From assembly GCA_025465475.1 (NCBI GenBank), contig JAODMR010000084.1, positions 1 to 64,000 on the forward strand: 64,000 nucleotides of DNA, read 5' to 3'. The notes beneath the pieces were generated by a model that saw nothing but the letters and a program-made list of their open reading frames with translations, was not told the DNA's origin and ran no database searches. Source of the stretch: Micrococcaceae bacterium (GTDB lineage: Bacteria > Actinomycetota > Actinomycetes > Actinomycetales > Micrococcaceae). A program made the translations under genes and the position numbers. Each line of letters starts with the position of its first letter. Within the stretch, counting starts at the first letter, position 1. Shown here piece by piece: positions 41,304 to 49,587 of this stretch.

Positions 41304-42157
41304 AACGCGAGGTCCTGGACCCAACGACGGAGGCTTCCGGCCAGAAGCTTTTCGCCGCAGCCTGGCGGGACTGGCATGACAGTCATGAAGCCAGACGCGC
41401 CGACCGGCACGGGTTCCTCGCCGTGACGCACCTGCATTGGCTGGACGAAGCGGCCCAACGGCTGGCCGGGGTCCCCGGTCTGTGGCAGGTCCGCGACGAC
41501 GTTGTGCACCTGGTCCTGGGCCCCGACGAGAACCTGCTCCGCGACGGGGACAGCCTCAACCCGGAAGGGCGCGGCGCTGACGTGGTTTTCGAGCCCATCC
41601 CGGAACGGGGCGGATTGAACCTGGTGGCCGGTGAGACGGTATTCGAGCTTGCCCGCCGTGGCGGTGCGCATCTCATCCGTCCACGATCGCCGCACAACCC
41701 GCTGCTGCTTGGCTACCGGGGCACCCCGGCGTATGCCCCGGAACCCCGCTACGTCGTTCCGGGAAGGTTCACGCCGTTTGATGTTCCCCGGCCGACGACG
41801 GTGGGTGCCGCCGTGGAAGGGATCCAGCACGTCTACGAAGCGCCCGGCGCGGTCAGCTTCGAACTGGAGGGACGGCAGCTCAGCCTGACCGCCTTCAACG
41901 GTGCGGGGGAGGGGTCCCTGCTGTTCCTGTTCACCGACGCCACCTCCGGGGTCACCACCTACGCGGCCAACCGCTCACTCACCGTTGCAGCCCCAGACCC
42001 GGACGGAACCGTCACGCTGGACTTCAACCGGGCGGTCAACCTTCCCTGCGCCTACACCGACCTCGCCACCTGCCCCCTGCCTCCCGCTGAAAACCGGCTC
42101 CCCGTACCGATCGCCGCCGGAGAAAAGATCCCCTACGAACGTCAGGACCTGCAATGA
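41300..42157 (+). CDS. DUF1684 family protein
   Basis: 285 residues, GTG start overlapping the preceding stop. DUF1684 hallmarks: WRDWHDSHEARRADRHGFLAVTHLHWLDEAAQRL at the N-terminus, and the C-terminal VTLDFNRAVNLPCAYTDLATCPLPPAENRLPVPIAAGEKIPYE, which holds two cysteines. The family has no proven activity. It often sits with ABC importers and flavin monooxygenases, as here, so a role in handling the imported compound is likely. No signal peptide. Confidence 0.88.
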   Translation: MKREVLDPTTEASGQKLFAAAWRDWHDSHEARRADRHGFLAVTHLHWLDEAAQRLAGVPGLWQVRDDVVHLVLGPDENLLRDGDSLNPEGRGADVVFEPIPERGGLNLVAGETVFELARRGGAHLIRPRSPHNPLLLGYRGTPAYAPEPRYVVPGRFTPFDVPRPTTVGAAVEGIQHVYEAPGAVSFELEGRQLSLTAFNGAGEGSLLFLFTDATSGVTTYAANRSLTVAAPDPDGTVTLDFNRAVNLPCAYTDLATCPLPPAENRLPVPIAAGEKIPYERQDLQ

Positions 42158-43335
42158 CGGACACCCAAACGCCCTTCCCGCCGGAACGCGGAGGCCTGCT
42201 CCTGCTGGACCTCGACGGATCCGGCGCCCACCCCGCCGCCTGGCGGCTCGATCCGGCCGGTCCGGCCCGGTCACTGCTCCCGCAGCGCCTGCGGGAAACC
42301 GTGCTGGCAGCTGAATCGGCTGGCTTCCACGCGGCAACCTTCTCCGACGGGCCCACTCCGCGCAACCCCTCCGCCGCAGCCCACCTGGACGCCCTGCAGC
42401 GGGCAGCCTTCGCGGCGCCCGTCACCCGATCGCTGGCACTGATCCCCGAAGTCGACACTGTCTATACCGAGCCCTTCCATGTCGGCACCCAACTGGCCAG
42501 CCTTGACTACGTATCGTTGGGAAGGGCCGGCTGGCTGGTTGCGGCGTCGGCCGATGCTGCCGCTGCCGCCGCCGTGGGGCGGGAGCACGTGGCGGCACCA
42601 GCGCTGGCGGACGAGGCCGCTGACGCGATCGAGGTCAGCCGGCGGTTGTGGGACAGCTGGGAAGACGACGCCGTCATCCGGGACGTCCCGTCGGGGCGCT
42701 ACCTCGACGTGGACAAACTGCACTACGCCGATTTCGCCGGCAGGAACTACTCCGTCAAGGGTCCGGCCATCATCCCCCGGCCCCCACAGGGGCAACTGCC
42801 CGTGCTGGCACCGGCAGGGTTGCTGGCCCCCGAACAGGTGGCAGCCGGAGCCGTCGACGGGCTCCTGCTTTCCGCCCCGGCGCCCGGGCTCCTGGCCGCC
42901 GAGGTGACGGCCGCGAGGGCGCAAAACCAGCCACGCGTGGCCGGCGGTCCGGCCCTGATCGTCGAACTCGACATCGTCCTGGACGCCCGCGGCCAGTCGG
43001 CGTCGGACCGCCTGGCGGCCCTTGATGCGTACACTCCCTGGCAGGAAACCCGCGCCCGGTTCACCGGAACAGCCGCGGAGCTCGCCGACCTGCTGGCAGA
43101 ACTGCTGCTGGTCACCGACGGTGTCCGGCTGCACCCAGCGGTCCTGGACGTCGAACTCGAAGAACTGGCGCGGCTGGTGCTGCCGGCCCTCCGCCTCCGC
43201 GGGCTGCTGGCCCCCATCCACCCCGACGCGACCTTCCGGGAACAGCTTGGCCTGTCCCGGCCCCCCAGCCGGTACGCCGATGCGGTCACTCGGGCCACCA
43301 CTGCCGTCCCGTCAACCCGAGGAGCGAACGCATGA
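42154..43335 (+). CDS. Diverged LLM (luciferase-like) oxidoreductase subunit
   Basis: 393 residues. LLM features are present but diluted: a first strand GGLLLLDLDGSGAHPAAWRL (compare NtaA-type GHHPAAWR), SLDYVSLGRAGWLVAASAD for the usual DLLSGGR region, then VSRRLWDSWEDDAVIRD and YADFAGRNYSVKGPAIIPRPPQGQLPVLAPAG. The catalytic core is less conserved than in the next gene, and flavin contacts look weakened. It overlaps DUF1684 and the next LLM gene by 4 nt each. It may form a heteromeric pair with the NtaA-type enzyme, an inference from coupling. Confidence 0.8.
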   Translation: MTDTQTPFPPERGGLLLLDLDGSGAHPAAWRLDPAGPARSLLPQRLRETVLAAESAGFHAATFSDGPTPRNPSAAAHLDALQRAAFAAPVTRSLALIPEVDTVYTEPFHVGTQLASLDYVSLGRAGWLVAASADAAAAAAVGREHVAAPALADEAADAIEVSRRLWDSWEDDAVIRDVPSGRYLDVDKLHYADFAGRNYSVKGPAIIPRPPQGQLPVLAPAGLLAPEQVAAGAVDGLLLSAPAPGLLAAEVTAARAQNQPRVAGGPALIVELDIVLDARGQSASDRLAALDAYTPWQETRARFTGTAAELADLLAELLLVTDGVRLHPAVLDVELEELARLVLPALRLRGLLAPIHPDATFREQLGLSRPPSRYADAVTRATTAVPSTRGANA

Positions 43336-44735
43336 GCGAGCAGACCGAACCAGCGACCACCTTTGTCCCATCGGGCCGTCTGCAGCTGGGAGTCTTCTTC
43401 CAGGGAGTCAACTCGGGAACCGTCTGGAAGGCGGCCGAGTCCGGTTCCCAAACGGACTTCGAGTCTTTCCGGCGGATAGCGCAGACCGCCGAGCGGGGCC
43501 TGTTCGCCGCATTCTTCCTGGGCGAGGGCCTCCGCTTGCGGGAGCACCTCGGCAGGCCACACGCCCTGGACGTGGCAGGACGGCCGGACGCGCAGACCAT
43601 GCTCGCCGCGCTCGCGGCGATCACCTCAAGGATCGGGCTCGTTGCCACACAAAACACCACTTACAACGACCCGGCCGACCTGGCGCACCGGTTGTCCACC
43701 CTGGACCTGCTGTCCGGAGGACGTGCAGCCTGGAATGTGGTGACCACTGACAACGCCTGGACCGGGGCAAACTTCCGGCGCGGGGGATATCTTGACCACG
43801 CGGATCGCTACCGCCACGCCGAGGCGTTCGTTCAGACGGCCAAGGAAATCTGGGACTCATGGGACGAGGGTGCCCTGGCCGCCAGCGGAACGGACGAGAC
43901 CTGGGTGGACCGGGCTGCACTTCGTCCGATCCACCATAACGGTCGCCATTACACCGTTGACTACCTGCCCAGGCTGCCGCGTAGCCCCCAGCACCACCCG
44001 GTGCTCTTCCAGGCCGGGGACTCCCCGGAAGGCAGAAACTTCGCCGCGCGGCAGGCCGACGTTATTTTTTCGGCGCACCCCCAGTACGACGACGCCCTTC
44101 AGTTCCGCAGCGACATTGTGGCCCGCACCGTTGCGGCTGGCCGCGGAGCAAATGACGTCAAAATCATGCCTGCCAGCGAATTCATTTTGGGCGCCACCTC
44201 GAAGGAGGCCCAGGACAAAAAGGCATGGGTGCGCAGCCTGCAGATCGGACCCCAACAGGCCATCGCTTACCTCGAGCAGTTCTGGGGGCGTGAACTGTCG
44301 GCCTACGATCCGGACGGCCCGTTGCCGGACATTGACCCGGTGGTGGAGGAGACCTCGGAGACCAGGGGAAGCGGTTTCCACGGAGCCAAGGCCCGTGAAC
44401 TCGCAAGTACCTGGCGCAGCGAAGCGGCCGAAAAGGGACTCACCATCCGGCAGTTCGTCAGTGCCAGGACCAGCAGGGGCGACGCGACGTTCACCGGCTC
44501 CTACACCGAGGTTGCCGACCGGTTGCAGCAGTATGCCGTCACGGGGGCGGTGGACGGCTTCAACATCTCACCCTGGCTCATCCCCACAGGCCTGGATGAC
44601 ATTGTGAACCATCTGGTTCCGGCGTTACAGGAACGCGGGGTGTATCCCACCGAGTACGAAGGCAGCACGCTGCGGGATAACCTGGGCCTCGCCAACCCCG
44701 CTCGGTTGCCGACGCTTTCCCCGGCGTCGGCATGA
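43332..44735 (+). CDS. NtaA/SnaA/DszA-type FMN-dependent monooxygenase
   Basis: 467 residues, the normal length for this family. Signatures: GVNSGTVWKAAESGSQTDFESFRRIAQTAERGLFAAFFLGEGL, GLVATQNTTYNDPADLAHRLSTLDLLSGGRAAWNVVTTDNAWTGANFRRGGYLDHADRY, and QAGDSPEGRNFAARQADVIFS. These enzymes use FMNH2 to oxidise nitrilotriacetate, dimethyl sulfone, dibenzothiophene sulfone or S-(2-succino)cysteine-like compounds. The flavin reductase at 32184 can supply FMNH2. The substrate is undetermined. A 74-codon frame overlaps its stop. Confidence 0.92.
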   Translation: MSEQTEPATTFVPSGRLQLGVFFQGVNSGTVWKAAESGSQTDFESFRRIAQTAERGLFAAFFLGEGLRLREHLGRPHALDVAGRPDAQTMLAALAAITSRIGLVATQNTTYNDPADLAHRLSTLDLLSGGRAAWNVVTTDNAWTGANFRRGGYLDHADRYRHAEAFVQTAKEIWDSWDEGALAASGTDETWVDRAALRPIHHNGRHYTVDYLPRLPRSPQHHPVLFQAGDSPEGRNFAARQADVIFSAHPQYDDALQFRSDIVARTVAAGRGANDVKIMPASEFILGATSKEAQDKKAWVRSLQIGPQQAIAYLEQFWGRELSAYDPDGPLPDIDPVVEETSETRGSGFHGAKARELASTWRSEAAEKGLTIRQFVSARTSRGDATFTGSYTEVADRLQQYAVTGAVDGFNISPWLIPTGLDDIVNHLVPALQERGVYPTEYEGSTLRDNLGLANPARLPTLSPASA

Positions 44736-44956
44736 CGAACCCTCCGGAAAAGCTTACCGGCGGGGCGGGCGGAACCTCTGCCCGCCCCGCCGCTGCCCTT
44801 ACAGCCGCCGTCGCTGGGGCTGTCACCGCCCTCAAGGGCGCTCTGAGGGCCCGACGGTCCGCCACTCGAGCCACAACGTGGGAACCCGCCCCAGCGAGGG
44901 AGGGCAGTGCGGCCACCGTCCTGCTGCAGTTGGCGGTCTGGCAGCAACAGCTCTAG
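44732..44956 (+). CDS. Possible small coupled protein (74 residues), doubtful
   Basis: The frame begins with an ATG overlapping the monooxygenase stop (ATGA), like every gene junction before it, and has G/C-rich third positions. The product is Ala-rich (RPAAALTAAVAGAVTALKGALRARR) with one possible amphipathic helix and no recognisable family. Against it: a 12-bp terminator-like hairpin lies within the first 20 codons (44759-44791). It may be a real short protein or chance. Confidence 0.3.
   Translation: MTNPPEKLTGGAGGTSARPAAALTAAVAGAVTALKGALRARRSATRATTWEPAPAREGSAATVLLQLAVWQQQL
44759..44791 (+). terminator. Terminator-like hairpin after the monooxygenase operon
   Basis: GGCGGGGCGGGC (44759-44770) pairs perfectly with GCCCGCCCCGCC (44780-44791), loop 9 nt. 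It begins 24 nt after the stop of the monooxygenase. No T-tract. Confidence 0.6.
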
Positions 44957-45009
44957 TCCCGCGAGCATCCAACAGGCGCCCGCCTACGCTGGCCAACGCC
45001 ACGGGCAGC

Positions 45010-45480
45010 CTACGCCGTCGTGTCCGGCCGATCCTGCCGATCCTTACCTTTGGGCGGCTCCGAGTTTCCCCCGTCACCCATTCCCTCCAGTTTGTTGAAC
45101 GGTGTTCCGCCGCCCGTCCTGCCGCCGTCGCGTTGCTGGGCGTCCCGCGCGTCGAGCTGGTCCTTCAGCTGGCGGAGGCGCTCAGCCTCGGCCCGATTGC
45201 GGCGCTGCCGTTCCAGGTTACGCAGGAACTCCGGGTCGTCGTCCGGTGCCACAGCCCGACGAGGCGGTGCCAGCGTGGGCCGGCCACTGGTTTGGGGGAC
45301 AAAACGAGGCCGGCCGAGGGCAAACCAGAGCACCACTCCGATGACGGGCAGCAACACGATCACGATCAGCCAGGCGGTCTTGGAGATGCCGCGCACATCC
45401 GATGCTGAGCTGCGGGCACAGTCGATGATCCCGTAAATGAAGAGGGCCAACACGAGGATGACCGGAAAGTAGCGGACCAT
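45010..45480 (-). CDS. PLDc_N domain membrane protein
   Basis: 156 residues. Two membrane segments (YFPVILVLALFIYGIIDC and TAWLIVIVLLPVIGVVLWFALG) form the phospholipase D-nuclease N-terminal domain, followed by GRPRF. A charged cytoplasmic tail has a coiled-coil-like part (DPEFLRNLERQRRNRAEAERLRQLKDQL) and a Gly/Lys/Asp-rich end. No phospholipase catalytic domain is attached. It is divergent from the DUF4229 gene with only 62 bp between starts. Neighbours are menaquinone genes; its role is unknown. Confidence 0.8.
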   Translation of the reverse strand: MVRYFPVILVLALFIYGIIDCARSSASDVRGISKTAWLIVIVLLPVIGVVLWFALGRPRFVPQTSGRPTLAPPRRAVAPDDDPEFLRNLERQRRNRAEAERLRQLKDQLDARDAQQRDGGRTGGGTPFNKLEGMGDGGNSEPPKGKDRQDRPDTTA

Positions 45481-45542
45481 GATTTATTCTATCGTCCGTA
45501 GCAGCACGGAAGGCTCCCAGCTTTGGCGGCTAAACTGTACCA

Positions 45543-45878
45543 ATGGCTTTTTTCAAGTACTTCCTGATCCGTGCAGCGGTGTTCCTGCCCCTGCTGGTCG
45601 TTTTCCTGCTGCTGGGTCTGGGCGCCATCTTTTCGACGCTGGCGGCCGCGGCCATGGCATTCTGCATCAGCTACCTTTTCTTCCGGAAGCAGCGGGATGA
45701 GGCCGCAGCCCAGTTGCAGCACCGTTTCTCTGGCAAGGCCAAGCCGCTGCGTTCCGCCATGGAACTGCGCGACGCCGACGCTGAGGATTCCCTGGTCGAT
45801 GCCCACCCGGACATCGTGGTGAACTCCGATGCGCGGCCCCCACGGATTATCCCCGGGAAATCACCAGACCAAGGGTGA
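45543..45878 (+). CDS. DUF4229 membrane protein
   Basis: 111 residues. Two membrane segments (AAVFLPLLVVFLLLGLGAIFS, then LAAAAMAFCISYLFF), followed by RKQRDEAAAQLQHRF, the DUF4229 signature, and an acidic tail. It is a standard companion of menA in actinobacteria, of unknown function. Its last 32 bases overlap the convergent menA gene end, so both genes share coding DNA on opposite strands. Confidence 0.85.
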   Translation: MAFFKYFLIRAAVFLPLLVVFLLLGLGAIFSTLAAAAMAFCISYLFFRKQRDEAAAQLQHRFSGKAKPLRSAMELRDADAEDSLVDAHPDIVVNSDARPPRIIPGKSPDQG

Positions 45879-46725
45879 ACAAAACGCTGTAACCCAGGTT
45901 GATCAGCCCCGTCTGCTTGAGCACGGGGATCAGTTCCTGGCGCTGCGTTCCTGAGAGCATCCGCCGGGAGGGCATCACGCAGATCGGAAGCAGCAGCAGC
46001 ACCAGCAGGATGGCTGGTTTTGCCGGTGCCAGAACCAGCACCAGCAGCAGCGCCACGGCAAGCATGGCCACGTAGCTCCTGCGGGCATTCCGATCACCCA
46101 GCCGAACGGCCAACGTCCGTTTGCCCACCAGGCTGTCAGTGGGTATGTCACGGACGTTGTTGGCCATCAGCAGCGCGTCAGCGATCAGGCCCGTGCCGAT
46201 GGCACCGATCACGGACGGAAGGCTGACGGTTCCGGCCTGCGTATACGTGGTGCCCAGGGTCGCCACCAGACCGAAGAACACGAAGACGAACACGTCGCCC
46301 AGGCCCAGGTAGCCGTAGGGGTTTTTGCCGCCGGTGTAACCCCACGCCGCGAGCACGCAGCCGGCACCGATCAGCAGGAGCCACCAGGCCTGGGAGAGCA
46401 GGACCAGTCCGAGCCCGGCCAGCATGGCGACGCCGAACGCGGCGAACGCGGCCAGCTTCACCTGTCGGGGGCTCGCCGCTCCCGAACCGACCAGGCGCAG
46501 CGGCCCCACCCGTACATCATCCGTTCCGCGGATGCCGTCCGAGTAGTCGTTGGCGTAGTTGACCCCCACCTGCAGCAGGAGTGCGACGACGGCGGCCAGG
46601 ATGGCGTTGACCGGCTTGAAAGCGTGCAGGTCATAGGCGGCGGCTGATCCGATCAGCACCGGTGCCACAGCCATCGGCAGGGTGCGCAGCCGTGCCCCTT
46701 CGATCCATTGACCAGCAGTGGCCAC
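45847..46725 (-). CDS. menA: 1,4-dihydroxy-2-naphthoate polyprenyltransferase
   Basis: 292 residues with eight or nine membrane segments. UbiA-type Asp motifs are visible: NYANDYSDGIRGTD (first, N-x-x-x-D) and the second near LGDRNARRSY, with the DALLMANNVRDIPTD segment before it. It attaches the isoprenoid chain to dihydroxynaphthoate, making demethylmenaquinone in the membrane. GTG start with AGAGGAG 7 nt upstream. It lies 66 nt downstream of menE on the same strand. Confidence 0.93.
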   Translation of the reverse strand: MATAGQWIEGARLRTLPMAVAPVLIGSAAAYDLHAFKPVNAILAAVVALLLQVGVNYANDYSDGIRGTDDVRVGPLRLVGSGAASPRQVKLAAFAAFGVAMLAGLGLVLLSQAWWLLLIGAGCVLAAWGYTGGKNPYGYLGLGDVFVFVFFGLVATLGTTYTQAGTVSLPSVIGAIGTGLIADALLMANNVRDIPTDSLVGKRTLAVRLGDRNARRSYVAMLAVALLLVLVLAPAKPAILLVLLLLPICVMPSRRMLSGTQRQELIPVLKQTGLINLGYSVLFTLGLVISRG

Positions 46726-46791
46726 AGTTCAACTCCTCTAGTGGTGTGGCCCGTCCGGTAGGTGCCGGTGGGCGCAGTTTGACGGCGGCCG

Positions 46792-47940
46792 TTAGGCGTC
46801 GGTGGCGGCCAGCAGCCTCTGCAGCAGTTGCCGGTCGGGCTTTCCGGTGGCCAGCAGCGGGATTTCCGGCACAAACAGCACGGACTTGGGAATAGCGTGG
46901 GCTTCCAACAGGCCAGCCAACCCGGCCAGCAGCTCTTCCCGCGAACAGGCGCCGGCGACCGCGGCGCAAACACGCTGCCCCCACTCGGGGTCGTCAACAC
47001 CAGCCACGAAGGCGTCCCGGACGCCGGGAACGAGCCGGATCCGGTCGGCCACCCGTTGCGCGGAGACCTTGAGCCCACCGGTGATGATTACATCATCCAG
47101 CCGGCCCAGCACCCGCAGCGTCCCGTCCTCGGCCCATTCGCCTTCGTCATCAGTGCGGTACCAGGCCAGCGGGCCATCCTCCGTCTCTTCGAGCGCGAAC
47201 GCCTGCTCCGTCAGCTCTGGGGCTTTGAGGTATCCGGAGGCGATGGTGTCACCGCCGAGCCAGATTCGTCCCTCGCGGAGGGAAACCTGAACTCCTTCCA
47301 GCGGTACCCCGTCGTAAACGCAGCCGCCCGCCGTTTCGCTCGAACCATAGGTGGTCACGACACGAACCCCTGCCTGCCGTGCCCGGTCCAGCAGCCCCTC
47401 GCTGATCGGGGATCCACCCAACAGCACCGCCTGGAACCGGCGCAGCACGCCGAGGGTTTCCGGCGTGGGGTCGGCCAGCAGCCGCTCCAGCTGGGTGGGC
47501 ACCAGGGAGGTGTACCGGATGCGGTCTGTCATCTCCAGCGCTGAAGCAGTGAACGCTTCGGCGGTGAAACCGTTGGTGGTGTCCACGGACTCCGGACGCG
47601 TGCCGGCGAACAGCGAACGCACCAGGACCTGGACGCCTGCCACGTAGTGCACCGGCAAGGCCAGCAGCCACTGCCCCTCGCCACCCAGGGCAATGGCAGT
47701 ACCCATGGAGGACGCCGCCAGGGCGTCAACGCTCAGCTGTGTCTGCTTGGGTTGGCCGGTGGACCCGGACGTCGAGACCACGACGGCGATCGGAGAGTCG
47801 GTGCGGACCAGGGGCCCGGCGTCGGGCAGCAGCTCAACCAGCGGCTCGCTGCTGCCGTCGGTCGGCGGGCCGAGCCGGACAGCGGGGCCGTCACCGGCCA
47901 GGGCGGCGGCCAGGACTTTCAGGAGGGGATCCACGTTCAT
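46792..47940 (-). CDS. menE: o-Succinylbenzoate--CoA ligase
   Basis: 382 residues, short for the adenylate-forming superfamily but normal for actinobacterial MenE. P-loop STSGSTGQPK (residues 56-65), TTYGSSETAGGCVYDG, and RVLGRLDDVIITGGLKVSAQRVADRI with the C-terminal catalytic lysine region VLFVPEIPLLATGKPDRQ. It forms succinylbenzoyl-CoA for MenB. It starts 8 nt after menB ends on the minus strand, so menB-menE-menA form one unit. Confidence 0.92.
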   Translation of the reverse strand: MNVDPLLKVLAAALAGDGPAVRLGPPTDGSSEPLVELLPDAGPLVRTDSPIAVVVSTSGSTGQPKQTQLSVDALAASSMGTAIALGGEGQWLLALPVHYVAGVQVLVRSLFAGTRPESVDTTNGFTAEAFTASALEMTDRIRYTSLVPTQLERLLADPTPETLGVLRRFQAVLLGGSPISEGLLDRARQAGVRVVTTYGSSETAGGCVYDGVPLEGVQVSLREGRIWLGGDTIASGYLKAPELTEQAFALEETEDGPLAWYRTDDEGEWAEDGTLRVLGRLDDVIITGGLKVSAQRVADRIRLVPGVRDAFVAGVDDPEWGQRVCAAVAGACSREELLAGLAGLLEAHAIPKSVLFVPEIPLLATGKPDRQLLQRLLAATDA

Positions 47941-47948
47941 GCCAGGTC

Positions 47949-48929
47949 CTAGAAGTAGTAGGGGAAGCGGGACCAGTCCGGATCGCGTTTTTCCAGGAAC
48001 GCTTCCTTACCCTCCACCGCTTCGTCCGTCATGTAGGCCAGGCGGGTCGCTTCACCGGCGAACACCTGTTGGCCCGCCAGCCCGTCGTCGGCCAGGTTGA
48101 AGGCAAACTTCAGCATCCGCAGTGCCTGAGGCGATTGACGGGCGATGTCCGCGGCATACTCCAGGGCAACCTGTTCCAGTCGCTCATGGTCGACCACCTC
48201 ATTCACCGCCCCCATCCGATACATGTCGTCAGCGGAATATGGGCGCGCGAGGAAAAAGATTTCACGGGCTGCTTTCTGGCCGATCTGCCGGGCCAGCAGG
48301 GCCGAGCCGTAGCCGGCGTCGAAGGATCCCACCGTCGCGTCCGTTTGCTTGAACTTGCCGTGCTCACGGGAGGCGATGGTCAGGTCGGCCACGACGTGCA
48401 GGGAGTGACCTCCTCCGGCCGCCCAGCCGTTCACGACGGCGATGACCACCTTGGGCATGGTGCGGATGAGCCGTTGCACCTCCAGGATGTGGAGCCGACC
48501 GGCGCGGGCAGGGTCAATGGTTTCGCGGGTCTCACCTTCGGCATACCGATAGCCGTCCCGGCCGCGGATGCGCTGGTCGCCGCCGGAGCAGAAGGAATGT
48601 CCGCCGTCTTTCGGTGACGGCCCGTTACCCGTGAGGAGCACGGTCGCCACGTCCGGAGTCATCCGCGCATGATCCAGCGCCCGGTACAGCTCGTCGACGG
48701 TTCCCGGCCGGAAGGCGTTACGCACCTCGGGGCGGTTGAAAGCAATCCGCACGGTGGGCAGGTCCCGGACCACGTCACCGTCGGCGTTCCGCTCCACCTG
48801 GCGGTGATAGGTGATGTCGGCCAGGTTCTCGAAGCCGGATACAAGCCGCCACTGCTGCGGATCGAAGATGTCCGACACGCGGTCGGGGAGCCCTGAGCCG
48901 GCGGGCGCGGCGGTATCTGCACTGGTCAC
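47949..48929 (-). CDS. menB: 1,4-dihydroxy-2-naphthoyl-CoA synthase
   Basis: 326 residues. A crotonase-fold enzyme with MenB-specific segments: VRIAFNRPEVRNAFRPGTVDELYRALDHARM, SFCSGGDQRIRGRDGYRYAEGE, VNGWAAGGGHSLHVVADLTIAS, TDATVGSFDAGYGSALLARQIG, and the C-terminal FLEKRDPDWSRFPYYF. It closes the second ring of the naphthoate. It is first of the minus-strand men genes; menC, menD, menF and menH are not in the window. Confidence 0.95.
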   Translation of the reverse strand: MTSADTAAPAGSGLPDRVSDIFDPQQWRLVSGFENLADITYHRQVERNADGDVVRDLPTVRIAFNRPEVRNAFRPGTVDELYRALDHARMTPDVATVLLTGNGPSPKDGGHSFCSGGDQRIRGRDGYRYAEGETRETIDPARAGRLHILEVQRLIRTMPKVVIAVVNGWAAGGGHSLHVVADLTIASREHGKFKQTDATVGSFDAGYGSALLARQIGQKAAREIFFLARPYSADDMYRMGAVNEVVDHERLEQVALEYAADIARQSPQALRMLKFAFNLADDGLAGQQVFAGEATRLAYMTDEAVEGKEAFLEKRDPDWSRFPYYF

Positions 48930-48986
48930 GCTTACGAGTTTAGCCGCCGGACTGCAGGCCTCCCGCCGGGCAAAAAGCCCCGGACG

Positions 48987-49469
48987 TCAGGAGATGCAGA
49001 ACTCGTTGCCCTCCGGATCGGCCATCGTGAACCAGGCGTGCGGTCCCTGGCTGGATTCCCAGAGAAAGGTGGCGCCGCGGGCAAGGAGCCGGTCCCGGAC
49101 AGCTTCTTTGCTGCTGTCGGTGGTGCCGCCAGTTCCGGAGTCGGCACCATCGTTGGAGGGTGAGCGAAGGTCGACGTCCCAGTGCACCCGGTTTTTTACT
49201 GTCTTTGGCTCAGGCACCACTTGGAACAGGATTCGTTGGCGGGGCCGCTTACCCACCTGGTCAGTTGGACAGATGGCCGCCCCCGGTCTCCAGACCAACT
49301 GGCCCTTGTGCACCATGGTTTCCTCCTCCGTGGCGAAGCCCTGGTCGACCATCGAGCGGATGAAGTCCGCGTCACTGGGTTCCACGGACCAGCCAAGGGT
49401 TTCGGCCCACCAGTCAGCCTGGGCGTGAGGGTCGGCGGCGTCAACGACGATCTGCAGTGAGTAACTCAT
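48987..49469 (-). CDS. VOC (glyoxalase/bleomycin-resistance fold) protein
   Basis: 160 residues from the ATG at 49469 (MSYSLQIVVDAADP). Two beta-alpha-beta-beta-beta modules: DPHAQADWWAETLGWSVEP in the first and FLWESSQGPHAWFTMADPEGNEFCIS in the second, the usual glyoxalase-like ending. A Gly/Ser/Thr-rich loop joins them (DGADSGTGGTTDSS). It stands between menB and the CPBP protease on the same strand. It may bind a small ligand or metal; no substrate can be named. Confidence 0.85.
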   Translation of the reverse strand: MSYSLQIVVDAADPHAQADWWAETLGWSVEPSDADFIRSMVDQGFATEEETMVHKGQLVWRPGAAICPTDQVGKRPRQRILFQVVPEPKTVKNRVHWDVDLRSPSNDGADSGTGGTTDSSKEAVRDRLLARGATFLWESSQGPHAWFTMADPEGNEFCIS

Positions 49470-49587
49470 GCAGCCGACCCTAGGGGTGGCCGACGCTGGC
49501 GGAAAGGGCTCTGCGGACAATTTTTGTCCGGATAGGAACTGTTTCCTCTGCCGGTCCCTGGATTGCCCTGACAGGGTGCCCGGCAGC

